Assembly: GCA_013336525.1 (NCBI GenBank)
Contig: JAAXTM010000004.1
Location: 124,001-188,000 of the forward strand
Source of the DNA: Geobacteraceae bacterium
GTDB lineage: Bacteria; Desulfobacterota; Desulfuromonadia; Geobacterales; Pseudopelobacteraceae
Length of the DNA: 64,000 bases
Direction: 5' to 3'
Part shown: positions 1 through 8,190 of the stretch, in pieces
Layout: each line of letters begins with the position of its first letter
How positions within the stretch are numbered: the stretch's first letter is position 1
Position numbers and translations under genes: made by a program
Notes under the pieces: generated by a model
What the model was told of the DNA's origin: nothing
Database searches by the model: none
Seen by the model: only the letters and a program-made list of their open reading frames with translations

Positions 1-65
1 TTTTAACCGGGTGGATGCTATAGTTCGCCATATAATTCAGATTATTGAGGCGGGGTTTAAAAACT

Positions 66-1283
66 ATGGCAGAGCAAATGATCTATCTGATAGGAGCAGG
101 CTTTACCGGTTGGGATGGCTTTCCTGCCAAGGCACTTGAGATTATAGGTGCAGCTGACATCATGATCGGCCATCCACGGCATCTGGCGATATTTCCTGAT
201 TTCTCAGGTAAAAAGAGGGAACTGGGGGAGCTCCCGGAACTGATGGAATTCCTCAAACAGACTGACAAGAAAGTGGTTCTACTCGCCTCTGGTGATCCTA
301 CTTTCTTTGGTATATCACGCTTCCTGCTTCGTAATCTCTCCAAAGAGCGTATCGAGATATTCCCTAATGTGACCAGCATGCAGTACGCTTTTGCCAGAAT
401 CAAAGAGCCGTGGGACGATGGCATTTTTGTTTCTGTCCATGGGCGCGGTATGCGTCAGGCTGTAGACAAAATAATAGCCGCCGAAAAAGCATGCGTGCTA
501 ACCGACAAGATAAACACACCTGCTGCCATCGCAGCTGAACTGATTGAACGGGGAGCCGAAGGTTATGAAGCATGGTTATGCGAAGATTTGGGCATGCCGA
601 CCGAGAAATTCACCAAAACGACAGTGCGCGGACTGCAGAACATTGAGGCGTCAGAGCTGAATATCCTGATTCTGATCCGCATCTACGAGCCGAACCTCGT
701 TCACTATCCGCTGATCGGCATCGATGATGATGAGTTCCATACCTCAAAAAAACTTATAACCAAGCAGGAAGTTCGTGCCGTCACCCTGGCAAAGCTTCAA
801 CTGCAGGATGATCTGGTGCTATGGGACATTGGCGCCGGAAGCTGCTCCGTATCTATTGAAGCCTCCAATCTGATGCCGGATGGGCGAATTTTTGCGGTGG
901 AAAAGAATCAGCAGTGCATCGGTTTTATCAACGAAAACCTGAAAAAATTCTGTGCTCGCAATATAAAATTGATCGAGGCCTACGCACCGGATGGCCTGGA
1001 CAATCTGCCAGACCCGGATCGAGTTTTCATCGGCGGGGCAGGTGGCAAGCTGGACGAAATTATCGACATTATTTCTCTGCGTTTGAGGCCGGAGGGGGTT
1101 GTGGTTATCAACGCTGTGACTCTCGATACCCTCACCAGAGCGGTAGAATTTCTTGAAGACCACGGTTTCACGGTGGAAGCGACCTGCATCAATGTCGCCA
1201 AGACCCGTAACCTGACCGAATACAAGATGTTTGAAGCCCAGAATCCTGTCTATGTAATTTCAGCCCGGAAGGGTGGCGAATAG
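66..1283 (+). CDS. cbiET: Bifunctional cobalt-precorrin-7 C5-methyltransferase / C15-methyltransferase (decarboxylating), CbiET/CobL
   Basis: Fused cobalamin enzyme that methylates the corrin ring at C5 and C15 and removes the acetate at C12, using S-adenosylmethionine in the cytoplasm. The N-terminal half (about residues 5-205) is a tetrapyrrole methylase, with the opening YLIGAG and the LASGDPTFFG loop. The C-terminal half (about 225-405) is a Rossmann methyltransferase with the SAM loop WDIGAGSCSVS. Length (about 405 residues) fits CobL-type fusions. I chose the ATG at 66; an in-frame TTG at 45 would add seven residues. The next gene starts on the last base of the stop codon (TAG/GTG), so the two are coupled. 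Another frame is open from base 2 to a TGA at 139; it could be the tail of an upstream gene, but the overlap would be long and I do not recognise it. Confidence 0.93.
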   Translation: MAEQMIYLIGAGFTGWDGFPAKALEIIGAADIMIGHPRHLAIFPDFSGKKRELGELPELMEFLKQTDKKVVLLASGDPTFFGISRFLLRNLSKERIEIFPNVTSMQYAFARIKEPWDDGIFVSVHGRGMRQAVDKIIAAEKACVLTDKINTPAAIAAELIERGAEGYEAWLCEDLGMPTEKFTKTTVRGLQNIEASELNILILIRIYEPNLVHYPLIGIDDDEFHTSKKLITKQEVRAVTLAKLQLQDDLVLWDIGAGSCSVSIEASNLMPDGRIFAVEKNQQCIGFINENLKKFCARNIKLIEAYAPDGLDNLPDPDRVFIGGAGGKLDEIIDIISLRLRPEGVVVINAVTLDTLTRAVEFLEDHGFTVEATCINVAKTRNLTEYKMFEAQNPVYVISARKGGE

Positions 1284-1981
1284 TGGCAATTGTGTATGCT
1301 GTCGGGGTTGGTCCCGGTGATCCGGAGCTGTTGACCCGCAAGGCTGAACGGATTCTGCGGAGTGTCGATGTAATTCTGGCTCCGGTCTCAAATCCATCCG
1401 AGGCCAGTGTGGCGCTCGGTACAATCCGTGAATTTATCGATGAGAGTCGTCAGGAGATAATTGTCCGCCAGTTCCCAATGACTTCCGACCGAGCCGTCTT
1501 GATGCCGGCCTGGCAGGGCGCAGCGGATCTGATCGCGGCCCACGCGGAAGCGGGACGCTCAGTAGCTTTCATTACGATCGGCGACCCACTATTTTATTCT
1601 ACTTTTATTTATCTGCTGCGCATTCTGCGCGAACAGTGGCCGCAGCTGCCGATCGAAATAGTCCCCGGTATATCCAGCATCAACGCTGCAGCTGCAGAGG
1701 CGGCTCTACCGCTGGTGGAGGGGGATGAAAAGATGGTTGTGATACCGGCTACAGCGGGGATTGACCAGATAAAAACTGCCCTGGCAACCTACGAAACCGT
1801 TGTGCTTTTGAAGGTGAAGTCAATTTATTCTGAAATAGTAAAACTTCTCCGTGCAGCCGGAAGAGAACAAACAACCATTTTTGTCGAGCGGGTCGGCTCC
1901 CCCCGCCAGAAGGTTTTGACCGATTTTGACGAGATAACCGCCCATTCCCCGGATTACCTGTCGTTGATGATCATCAAGTAG
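1283..1981 (+). CDS. cobI: Precorrin-2 / cobalt-factor II C20-methyltransferase
   Basis: SAM-dependent methylase of the tetrapyrrole methylase family, adding the C20 methyl group early in cobalamin synthesis. The family opening VYAVGVGPGDPELLTRKA is present at residues 4-21, and the ITIGDPLFYST and EIVPGISSINAAAA motifs follow at about 100 and 130. The 232-residue length is normal for CobI/CbiL. It starts with GTG on the last base of the cbiET stop codon, which indicates translational coupling in a cobalamin operon read from left to right. The operon ends here: the next 200 bases hold a palindromic repeat and a terminator. Confidence 0.93.
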   Translation: MAIVYAVGVGPGDPELLTRKAERILRSVDVILAPVSNPSEASVALGTIREFIDESRQEIIVRQFPMTSDRAVLMPAWQGAADLIAAHAEAGRSVAFITIGDPLFYSTFIYLLRILREQWPQLPIEIVPGISSINAAAAEAALPLVEGDEKMVVIPATAGIDQIKTALATYETVVLLKVKSIYSEIVKLLRAAGREQTTIFVERVGSPRQKVLTDFDEITAHSPDYLSLMIIK

Positions 1982-2002
1982 TCCAGGCAATTCCAGCTTT
2001 AA

Positions 2003-2089
2003 ATCAAGGCGCTATCTTCGTTGGCTCGTCTTAGGCTCCTCAACATACGGTCTGTATGCCTCCGTTGCCTCAGTCCTCGCCGCCTTGAT
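2003..2089. repeat. Imperfect palindromic intergenic repeat
   Basis: The outer arms ATCAAGGCG (2003-2011) and CGCCTTGAT (2081-2089) pair exactly, and the centre CATAC (2044-2048) pairs with GTATG (2054-2058). Arms between them, such as GGCTCCTCAACATAC and GTATGCCTCCGTTGCC, pair imperfectly. It resembles short palindromic intergenic repeats that I recall from Geobacter genomes, but I see no second copy in this window. It may be structured in RNA. Confidence 0.55.
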
Positions 2090-2130
2090 ATCACTCTTGA
2101 TTTAGAAATGGAATAATCGGTACAGCATAA

Positions 2131-2169
2131 AAAAAGTCCGCTCATTCGAGGAATGAACGGACTTTTTTC
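2131..2169. terminator. Bidirectional rho-independent terminator between cobI and ppdK
   Basis: The stem AAGTCCGCTCATT pairs with AATGAACGGACTT (one mismatch) around a short GAGG-containing loop, with an A-run before and a T-run after. It lies between two converging genes and can serve both. Confidence 0.85.
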
Positions 2170-2187
2170 TTTTTATTTTGAGAAATG

Positions 2188-4839
2188 CTACCCTAAAACC
2201 GCGTGAGCCGCTGCCAGTCTGGCAATTGGCACCCGGAACGGTGAGCAGGAAACATAATCCAGCCCGACGTGGTGGCAGAAGATGACCGATGACGGATCGC
2301 CGCCATGCTCGCCGCAGATGCCGAGCTTGATGCCGGGGCGTGTAGTACGCCCTAGTTCACAAGCCATCTTGACCAGTTTGCCGACGCCGGTTTGATCGAG
2401 CGAGACAAATGGATCTTCTGGAAGAATTCCGTTATCCACATAAAAGGGGAGGAACTTGCCGGCATCATCACGCGACAGGCCAAAAGTCGTCTGGGTCAGG
2501 TCGTTGGTACCGAAAGAGAAAAATTCAGCCTCAACCGCAATTTCGTCAGCAGTCAGTGCGGCGCGTGGCAGCTCAATCATCGTGCCGATCAGGTATTCAA
2601 CCTTGACGCCGTAGCGGGCAATCGTTGCGTCACAAATAGCCACAGCATTCTGTTTGAGAACTGACAACTCGTTTGCTGTTGCAATCAGAGGAATCATGAT
2701 TTCAGGGACAATACTGAACCCCTCGTTCTTGACCAGTTCACACGCAGCTTCCATAATCGCAGTAACCTGCATATTGTAGATTTCAGGGTAGGTGATGCCA
2801 AGACGGCAGCCGCGATGACCCAGCATCGGGTTGAACTCATGAAGTGTTTCAATCTTGTGCTTGAGCGCACTGACCGGCACCTTCATCGTCTTGCTCAGCT
2901 CAACGATATCTTTTTCTTCCTGCGGCAGGAATTCATGTAGCGGCGGGTCGAGCAGGCGGATCGTCACCGGCAGCCCCTTCATCTCACGGAACAGGCCGAT
3001 GAAATCTCCTTTCTGCATCGGGAGAATCTTGTTCAAGGCCATCTCGCGACCTTCAACATCCTCGGACAGAATCATCTCACGCACGGCAGCGATACGCTCG
3101 GCATCAAAGAACATATGCTCGGTGCGACATAGGCCGATCCCTTCAGCGCCGAACTCGCGTGCCACTTTGGCATCATGCGGTGTATCGGCATTGGCCCGCA
3201 CCTTCAGGCGGCGGATACCGTCTACCCACCCCATCAATGTGCGGAAATCACCGGTCAATTGTGCCGTTACGGTCGGTACTGCACCGAGCATGACCTGACC
3301 CTCTGTCCCATCCAGTGTGATCATGTCACCTTTTTTGACGACAGCACCCCCCTTGGTGGTGAAGCACTGGTTGGCATAATCCACCTTGATGTCACCGCAG
3401 CCGGCAACGCAGCACTTGCCCATACCGCGGGCAACAACAGCCGCATGGGAGGTCATGCCACCACGAGCGGTCAGAATTCCCTGGGCAGCGTGCATACCGT
3501 GAATATCTTCAGGCGAGGTTTCAACACGGACCAGAATCACTTTACGTCCGGTTTTCGCCTCGGATTCTGCTTCGTCGGCTGTAAATACTACCGTACCTGA
3601 CACGGCCCCCGGAGATGCAGGCAGACCCTTGGCGATGATGTTCTTGACCGCTTTCGGATCGAGTGACGGGTGCAGCAGTTGGTCAAGCTGCGACGGGGCC
3701 ACACGCTTTACGGCGGTTTTTTCGTCAATCAACCCCTCGGCAACCATGTCAACGGCAATCTTGATGGCGGCAGGGGCGGTACGCTTGCCGTTGCGGGTCT
3801 GCAGCATGAAGAGCTTCCCTTTTTCGATGGTAAACTCGATATCCTGCATATCCTTGTAATGTTTTTCGAGTATTGCGCGGATGGAAACCAGCTGTTGATA
3901 GCACTCCGGCATAACCTCCTCCATCGGCGGAAGAGTAGTGGCCTTGTCGCGGTTGATCGGCTGCGGGGTACGGATACCGGCAACGACATCCTCACCCTGG
4001 GCGTTTACCAGATATTCGCCGTAAAAATAATCTTCTCCGGTAGAGGGGTCACGGGTAAATGCCACGCCGGTAGCACAGTCATCGCCCATGTTTCCGTAGA
4101 CCATAGACTGGACGTTAACGGCGGTGCCCCATTCAGCCGGGATATTATTCAGCCGACGGTAGGTTATAGCACGCTGATTCATCCATGAACCGAATACTGC
4201 GCCGATCGCTCCCCACAACTGATCCTGCGGATCCTCAGGAAATGGTGTTCCAAGTTCTTCCTTGATTTTGGCTTTGAAGGCAGCAACCAGGTCTTTCCAG
4301 TCGGCAGCGCTCAGGTCGGTGTCAAGGTGAACGCCACGCTCTTCCTTTTTCTGCTCCAGCAGGTGTTCAAGAGAATGTTTATCCATTCCCATGACAACGT
4401 CGGAATACATCTGGACAAAGCGGCGGTAGGCATCGTAGGCGAAGCGTTCGTCACCACTCTGGGCAATGATGCCCTGTACGGTGATATCATTGAGGCCAAG
4501 ATTAAGAACGGTATCCATCATGCCCGGCATGGAGGCGCGGGCACCGGAACGGACCGAAACAAGCAGCGGGTTTGAGGCATCGCCGAATTTCCGTCCCATC
4601 AAAGCTTCAACCTGGGAGAGATTCGAGGCAACTTCAGCTGCCAGAGAGGCGGGATAATTACTGTCGTTCTTGTAAAATTCGGTACATACTTCCGTAGTAA
4701 GGGTGAAGCCGGGCGGGACCGGAAGACCAATACTGGACATTTCGGCCAGATTGGCCCCTTTGCCCCCCAACAGGTTTTTCATGTCAGCCCGACCTTCAGC
4801 CTGACCATTACCAAAGAAATACACAAACTTCTGCCCCAT
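2188..4839 (-). CDS. ppdK: Pyruvate, phosphate dikinase
   Basis: Interconverts pyruvate, ATP and phosphate with phosphoenolpyruvate, AMP and diphosphate, linking pyruvate to gluconeogenesis. The order is N-terminal ATP-grasp domain (about 1-340), phosphohistidine swivel domain with GGMTSHAAVVARGMGK (about 455-470), and C-terminal PEP/pyruvate barrel ending with LGICGEHGGDP, which carries the catalytic cysteine. The 883-residue length is that of bacterial PPDK. The start is preceded by a GGAGG-type ribosome site in the upstream 20 bases. It is a single-gene unit ending at the shared terminator. Confidence 0.97.
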   Translation of the reverse strand: MGQKFVYFFGNGQAEGRADMKNLLGGKGANLAEMSSIGLPVPPGFTLTTEVCTEFYKNDSNYPASLAAEVASNLSQVEALMGRKFGDASNPLLVSVRSGARASMPGMMDTVLNLGLNDITVQGIIAQSGDERFAYDAYRRFVQMYSDVVMGMDKHSLEHLLEQKKEERGVHLDTDLSAADWKDLVAAFKAKIKEELGTPFPEDPQDQLWGAIGAVFGSWMNQRAITYRRLNNIPAEWGTAVNVQSMVYGNMGDDCATGVAFTRDPSTGEDYFYGEYLVNAQGEDVVAGIRTPQPINRDKATTLPPMEEVMPECYQQLVSIRAILEKHYKDMQDIEFTIEKGKLFMLQTRNGKRTAPAAIKIAVDMVAEGLIDEKTAVKRVAPSQLDQLLHPSLDPKAVKNIIAKGLPASPGAVSGTVVFTADEAESEAKTGRKVILVRVETSPEDIHGMHAAQGILTARGGMTSHAAVVARGMGKCCVAGCGDIKVDYANQCFTTKGGAVVKKGDMITLDGTEGQVMLGAVPTVTAQLTGDFRTLMGWVDGIRRLKVRANADTPHDAKVAREFGAEGIGLCRTEHMFFDAERIAAVREMILSEDVEGREMALNKILPMQKGDFIGLFREMKGLPVTIRLLDPPLHEFLPQEEKDIVELSKTMKVPVSALKHKIETLHEFNPMLGHRGCRLGITYPEIYNMQVTAIMEAACELVKNEGFSIVPEIMIPLIATANELSVLKQNAVAICDATIARYGVKVEYLIGTMIELPRAALTADEIAVEAEFFSFGTNDLTQTTFGLSRDDAGKFLPFYVDNGILPEDPFVSLDQTGVGKLVKMACELGRTTRPGIKLGICGEHGGDPSSVIFCHHVGLDYVSCSPFRVPIARLAAAHAVLG

Positions 4840-4977
4840 CGTACTGCCTCCTCTTTCGTAGATACTTTGTATACTTTACAGCCACTAAAAACATTTATTC
4901 ATAATTAAAATAATAGCTTAGAGGCTCAGACTATAGCGCAGATTTAAAAAAGAGCAACAATATTGTGCAAAATATTT

Positions 4978-5418
4978 TTACTTTGTATCCCAACTGGTAA
5001 TATCGACATTCTTTCCTTCACCACCCTTGGCACCATCTGAACCATAGGAAAAGAGGTCATAGTCGCCATGTTCGCCGGGGGAAACATACATGTATTCATT
5101 GCCCCACGGATCCTTGGGGACCTTCTTGCTCTCCAGATAGCCGCCATCCTTGTAACTCTTTGGTATAACGCCAACTGTCGGCTTCGCAACCAGCGCACCA
5201 AGTCCCTGTTCCGTTGCCGGATAGTTGCCGTTATCAAGCTTGTAAAGTTTGAGGGCTGTTTCAATGTTTTTGATCTGTACCTGAGCATCGGTAATCTTGG
5301 CATCGTCGGTACGTCCCATCAGCTTCGGTCCGACCAACGCGGCCAGTAGAGCAAGTATGACAATTACAACCATAATTTCAATCAATGTAAAACCCTTTTT
5401 ATTGTTTATAAGCTGCAT
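4978..5418 (-). CDS. gspG: Type II secretion major pseudopilin GspG
   Basis: Major pseudopilin of a type II secretion system, an inner-membrane protein processed by prepilin peptidase. The prepilin motif [19 protein letters not shown] sits at residues 7-25, with cleavage expected between G and F. The C-terminal part has the GspG signature [14 protein letters not shown] followed by the calcium-loop region with [13 protein letters not shown]. Its 146 residues match GspG. It stands alone, with no other gsp gene beside it, so it must work with an apparatus encoded elsewhere. Confidence 0.93.
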   Translation of the reverse strand: MQLINNKKGFTLIEIMVVIVILALLAALVGPKLMGRTDDAKITDAQVQIKNIETALKLYKLDNGNYPATEQGLGALVAKPTVGVIPKSYKDGGYLESKKVPKDPWGNEYMYVSPGEHGDYDLFSYGSDGAKGGEGKNVDITSWDTK

Positions 5419-5724
5419 GCTGTTTGTTCCTCCCGCTTAAATTAATTACTGCCGAACTCTACTCAAAAGATAGACTCAATGGCAAGCTCTTTAAGTCTTG
5501 ATACTGCTTCAAAAAAAGCCGCCTCTGCCTCAAATGCAGTAAAAAAGAGACAACTTTGCTACAGCCCGCAAACATATTGCCAGATATTTCAGATGGTTAT
5601 GTTTGCACTTGCAGGTTGGCACTCAATATGCTAATTCAGTCGTTGTATATTGCATTTGATAAAATACTGAGTAAAATTAGCACCTGCGCCATGACGCAGT
5701 AAAAACAAAAAAGGAGATAAACCG

Positions 5725-6012
5725 ATGAAAAATATCAGCGCCGTAGTAGCCATGTTTGCCGTCACAGCCTTTGCCGGAGCAGCCTTTGCTGTTGGCCCGG
5801 AAACGATCGAACTACCTGCGTCCATGGGTAAAGTCACTTTTCCTCATAAAAAACATCAGGAATTAGTGAAAAATGATTGCAAAAAGTGCCATTCAAAAGC
5901 TCCTGGCAAAATCGCTGAAAAGAACAAAGACTGGGCTCATAAAACCTGTAAGGGCTGCCACACAGACATGAAAAAAGGACCTACCGGCTGCAAGGATTGC
6001 CACAAAAAATAA
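5725..6012 (+). CDS. ppcA: Triheme periplasmic cytochrome c7, PpcA family
   Basis: Small periplasmic electron carrier of the Geobacter PpcA-E family, which passes electrons from the inner-membrane quinol oxidases to outer-membrane conduits. A signal peptide covers about residues 1-22 (cleavage near AFA/VGP). The mature protein has three CXXCH haem sites (CKKCH, CKGCH, CKDCH) and the family frame VTFPHKKHQ near its start, which supplies distal histidines. The 95-residue precursor length is typical. A strong ribosome site (AAGGAG) precedes the ATG. Which of the Ppc paralogues it corresponds to cannot be decided here. Confidence 0.92.
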   Translation: MKNISAVVAMFAVTAFAGAAFAVGPETIELPASMGKVTFPHKKHQELVKNDCKKCHSKAPGKIAEKNKDWAHKTCKGCHTDMKKGPTGCKDCHKK

Positions 6013-6040
6013 TCATTTTTACTTTACCTTATAATTACAG

Positions 6041-6073
6041 CGGGGGAGCGCAAAGCGTTACCCCCGTTTTTTT
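6041..6073 (+). terminator. Rho-independent terminator after ppcA
   Basis: CGGGGG pairs with CCCCCG around a 14-base loop, followed by seven Ts. It sits between ppcA and the converging uvrB. Confidence 0.85.
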
Positions 6074-6078
6074 CACTA

Positions 6079-8094
6079 TCATCTCAGTGCAAGCTCCAAT
6101 TCCTCCAGTTTTTTTACCCTGTCTCGCAACCCGGCAGCCTTCTCGAAGTCCAATTCCTTGGCCGCAGCCAGCATCTCCTTGCGCAGTTTTTTCACCAACT
6201 TCGGAATCTCTTTTGGTGCGGTATATTCCTCACCCGTCTCGGCGACTCCGACCGGTTGCGTAACATAATCCTTCTCCTCAATCGATTCCAGGATACTGCG
6301 CAGTCCCTTCTTAACCGTTTCAGGCGTGATACCATTTTCTTTGTTGTAGGCCAGCTGCTTGACCCGGCGCCGTCCGGTTTCATCAATACAAGCCTGCATT
6401 GAGCGGGTTACTCCGTCGCCATACATCAGCACACGGCCGTTGATATTTCGTGCCGCACGACCGCAGGTTTGGATCAAAGACCGTTGCGAGCGGAGAAATC
6501 CCTCCTTGTCGGCATCAAGGATGGCAACAAGAGAGACCTCAGGCAGATCAAGCCCCTCCCGCAGAAGATTGATTCCGACCAGTACGTCAAATTCTCCCAA
6601 ACGCAGGTCACGAATGATCTGCATTCGCTCGATGGTGACGATGTCCGAATGGAGATATTTTATCCGCACCCCCAGTTCACGATAATAGTTGGTCAGCTCT
6701 TCTGACATGCGTTTGGTCAGGGTTGTTATCAGTACACGCTCGCCACGGGCAACTGTTTCCCTGACTTCGTGGAGGAGGTCGTCGACCTGGCCGAATCTAT
6801 CACCCTTTGCCGTCACCGGCCGCACCTCTATAACCGGGTCAACAAGGCCGGTCGGGCGGATAACCTGTTCGACAAACACACCGCCACTCGCCTCAAGTTC
6901 GTAATCGGCAGGGGTTGCGGAAACATAGACGGCCTGACGGATGCGGGCCTGAAATTCCTGAAAATTTAGTGGCCTGTTATCCAGCGCGGCGGGCAGACGA
7001 AACCCGTAGTTGACCAGCGTTTCCTTCCGCGATCGGTCGCCACGGTACATGGCGCCTGTTTGAGGGATGGTAATATGAGACTCGTCCACAAATAGTACAA
7101 AGTCATCAGGGAAGTAATCAATCAGGGTATAGGGGGCCTCGCCAGGCTGTCGGCCGTCGAAGTAGCGCGAATAATTTTCTATGCCGTGACAGAATCCCAT
7201 CTCCTCCATCATCTCAATGTCATAGAAAGTGCGCTGTTCTATCCGCTGCTCTTCCAACAGCATGTTCTTGCAGCGAAAATATCTGATCCGCTCCGCCAGA
7301 TCGACCCGGATCTGCTCCACCGCACGCTCCAGCGTTTCGCGGGTTGAAACATAGTGCGAGGCGGGATAAATAGAACATTTTGAGAGTTTTTGCAGTACAA
7401 CACCGCGCAGTGGATCAATTTCACTGATCGCCTCCACCTCGTCGCCAAAAAATTCAATCCGCAGCGCCCGCTCACTGTCGTAAGCCGGAAAGATCTCGAT
7501 TACATCACCGCGCACCCGGAAGGTGCCGCGATGGAAATCCATGTCGTTACGTTCATACTGGATCTCTATCAGTTTTTTGAGCAGTACGTCACGACCATAA
7601 TCATCCCCCTGATGGAAGAAGATGTGCATCGACTGATACGCCGCTGGGGAACCGATGCCGTAAATGCATGAAACAGAGGCAACAATTATGACATCGCGCC
7701 GCATCAGCAGACTGCGCGTGGCAGAGTGACGCATCTTATCGATCTCATCGTTGATGGCGGAATCTTTTTCTATGAAGGTGTCACTGGTCGGTATGTAGGC
7801 TTCCGGCTGATAATAATCGTAGTAGGAGACGAAGTACTCTACGGCATTATCCGGGAAAAGCTCTTTGAACTCGCCGTAAAGCTGGGCCGCAAGAGTTTTG
7901 TTGGGGGCCAGCACCAGGGCAGGGCGCCCAGTGCGGGCAATGACGTTGGCAACGGTGAACGTTTTGCCGGAACCGGTAACACCCAGCAGAGTCTGGTGGC
8001 GATCGCCACGTTCGATTCCCTCTACCAGCTCTCTAATTGCGTTGGGCTGATCGCCTCTTGGGGTATAGGCTGTAGTAAGGCTAAATGAGGACAT
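6079..8094 (-). CDS. uvrB: Excinuclease ABC subunit B
   Basis: Damage-verifying helicase-like subunit of nucleotide excision repair, acting with UvrA and UvrC. The Walker A loop [10 protein letters not shown] is at about residues 39-48. The beta-hairpin region [12 protein letters not shown] is at about 90-101, helicase motif VDESH in the middle, and the UVR domain that binds UvrC ([19 protein letters not shown]) at the C-terminus. The 671 residues are full length. It converges on ppcA with a terminator between them. Confidence 0.97.
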   Translation of the reverse strand: MSSFSLTTAYTPRGDQPNAIRELVEGIERGDRHQTLLGVTGSGKTFTVANVIARTGRPALVLAPNKTLAAQLYGEFKELFPDNAVEYFVSYYDYYQPEAYIPTSDTFIEKDSAINDEIDKMRHSATRSLLMRRDVIIVASVSCIYGIGSPAAYQSMHIFFHQGDDYGRDVLLKKLIEIQYERNDMDFHRGTFRVRGDVIEIFPAYDSERALRIEFFGDEVEAISEIDPLRGVVLQKLSKCSIYPASHYVSTRETLERAVEQIRVDLAERIRYFRCKNMLLEEQRIEQRTFYDIEMMEEMGFCHGIENYSRYFDGRQPGEAPYTLIDYFPDDFVLFVDESHITIPQTGAMYRGDRSRKETLVNYGFRLPAALDNRPLNFQEFQARIRQAVYVSATPADYELEASGGVFVEQVIRPTGLVDPVIEVRPVTAKGDRFGQVDDLLHEVRETVARGERVLITTLTKRMSEELTNYYRELGVRIKYLHSDIVTIERMQIIRDLRLGEFDVLVGINLLREGLDLPEVSLVAILDADKEGFLRSQRSLIQTCGRAARNINGRVLMYGDGVTRSMQACIDETGRRRVKQLAYNKENGITPETVKKGLRSILESIEEKDYVTQPVGVAETGEEYTAPKEIPKLVKKLRKEMLAAAKELDFEKAAGLRDRVKKLEELELALR

Positions 8095-8190
8095 GTGGAA
8101 TGCTCTTAACTAACTGGATTGCATTGACTTTAAATTATTATTCCATCAATGTATATACAACTGATTGTAAAATATATCACAGGTGGGACT

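Noticed and set aside
2-139. Open frame at the left window edge as the end of a cbiD-like gene
   Set aside because: It would overlap cbiET by more than 70 bases and its residues are not recognisable; it cannot be supported.
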